DNA of 5,754 nt from QNYQ01 sp964542985 (GTDB lineage: Archaea; Thermoproteota; Thermoprotei_A; Sulfolobales; Pyrodictiaceae). Of the stretch, positions 5,254 through 5,754 are shown in pieces (position 1 is the stretch's first letter; each line of letters starts with the position of its first letter). The stretch covers positions 1 through 5,754 of the forward strand of contig CAZIWH010000085.1 of NCBI GenBank assembly GCA_964542985.1, given 5' to 3'. The position numbers were made by a program, and so were the translations under genes. Below the pieces are notes generated by a model. The model did no database searches. It was not told the origin of the DNA and saw only the letters and a list, made by a program, of their open reading frames with translations.

Positions 5254-5754
5254 GTGGCGCTGCTCATCAGCTTCTGGGGTAAGGGCGGCACAGGAAAGTC
5301 GACCATAGCGGCAGCGGCGGCGAATGCCCTGGCGGCGAAGGGTCTCAGCGTGGTAGCGGTCTCCACGGACTTGACGCCGGCGCTCGGCAGCCTGCTCTGC
5401 GGCGCCTCGGCGCCCCCGGGGAGGCTCGTCGAGTGTAGTGGGGTCAGGGTGTGGGAGGCCCGGGAGGAGGACGTGAAGAGGCTCTGGGTCGAGAGGTTCG
5501 GCGACGAGGTCTACGAGGTTGTGAGCAGCCTCCTCCCCGTCGGCCGCGAGATAATAGGCTACGTGGCCGGTGCCCCCGGGATAGCGGACCAGTTCATGAT
5601 GTACCTGGTCTACACGCTTGTGGAGGGGAGCGGTGCCGACATCGTGGTCTGGGACACGGCCGCCGCAGGGGGCAGTCTGAGGCTGCTCCGGATAGAGCGG
5701 GAGCTGTACAGCCACCTGGGCGAGGCGGCGTCCCTCTACCTCCGCGTCCGAGGC
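5254..5754 (+). CDS. ArsA/Get3-like P-loop ATPase (3' partial)
   Basis: The frame runs from GTG 5254 to the window edge without a stop, giving 167 residues, so the C-terminus is missing. It begins almost directly with the deviant Walker A loop GKGGTGKS at residues 9-16, including the signature Lys10 of the SIMIBI class (ArsA, Get3, MinD/ParA). VSTD (36-39) matches the switch I start, PGI-x-D (108-112) matches the ArsA/Get3 motif, and DTAAAGGSLRLL (134-145) corresponds to the switch II motif DTAPTGHTLRLL. That last match places it with ArsA/Get3 rather than ParA. The family uses ATP-driven dimer closure for tail-anchored protein targeting (Get3) or arsenite export (ArsA). The usual PAH after VSTD is LTP here, and GH in switch II is GG. 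Cys49 and Cys72 do not form a recognisable arsenite site. It is divergent from nadA with a 135-base shared upstream region. The substrate cannot be told from this fragment. Confidence 0.88.
   Translation, partial: MALLISFWGKGGTGKSTIAAAAANALAAKGLSVVAVSTDLTPALGSLLCGASAPPGRLVECSGVRVWEAREEDVKRLWVERFGDEVYEVVSSLLPVGREIIGYVAGAPGIADQFMMYLVYTLVEGSGADIVVWDTAAAGGSLRLLRIERELYSHLGEAASLYLRVRG

Noticed and set aside
4974..5366. A 130-codon minus-strand frame across the nadA 5' end and the divergent promoter
   Set aside because: It overlaps nadA in another frame and antisense ArsA-like coding, with no recognisable domain.
5161..5715. A 184-codon minus-strand frame opposite the ArsA-like gene
   Set aside because: It lies antisense to clear ATPase motifs and shows low-complexity Pro/Arg/His composition with no family resemblance; long antisense frames are common in GC-rich DNA.

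Overview
The window looks like chromosome from a hyperthermophilic crenarchaeon, most likely Desulfurococcales and possibly near Pyrodictium/Hyperthermus. This is inferred from the high GC content, the frequent AGG/ATA codons, the GTG starts with GGTGG-type ribosome binding sites, the archaeal TATA-like boxes and the NAD biosynthesis gene set. The genus is a guess. I see no RNA gene, CRISPR array, transposon or integration signature.

Layout: (1) 1-807 (+), the C-terminal part of an unrecognised, probably extracellular beta-rich protein, open at the left edge. (2) 856-1587 (+), a hydrophobic protein with about six membrane segments, probably cotranscribed with it. (3) 1588-1737, an AT-richer intergenic region with a TATA-like box. 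(4) 1738-2382 (+), an unrecognised soluble alpha/beta protein of 214 residues. (5) 2383-2500, a second promoter region with the same 11-base TATA element. (6) 2501-3289 (+), L-aspartate dehydrogenase (nadX). (7) 3301-4155 (-), quinolinate phosphoribosyltransferase (nadC). (8) 4171-5118 (-), quinolinate synthase (nadA). (9) 5119-5253, a divergent promoter region with three short inverted repeats. (10) 5254 to the right edge (+), the N-terminal part of an ArsA/Get3-like ATPase.

The core is a complete de novo route from aspartate to nicotinate mononucleotide. NadX oxidises aspartate to iminoaspartate, NadA condenses this with dihydroxyacetone phosphate to quinolinate, and NadC transfers phosphoribose and decarboxylates it. 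nadA and nadC form a minus-strand operon. nadX is on the plus strand and converges on nadC with an 11-base gap.

The most notable oddity is the nadX start. Its NAD-binding glycine motif is encoded upstream of the first ATG/GTG/TTG in its frame, so the gene uses a non-canonical start (ACG at 2501 fits best) or the sequence contains a small error or mutation. NadC also departs from usual active-site motifs, and the ArsA-like ATPase has altered switch motifs. I found no convincing wholly new multi-gene system. The least explained parts are the three uncharacterised proteins at 1-2382.
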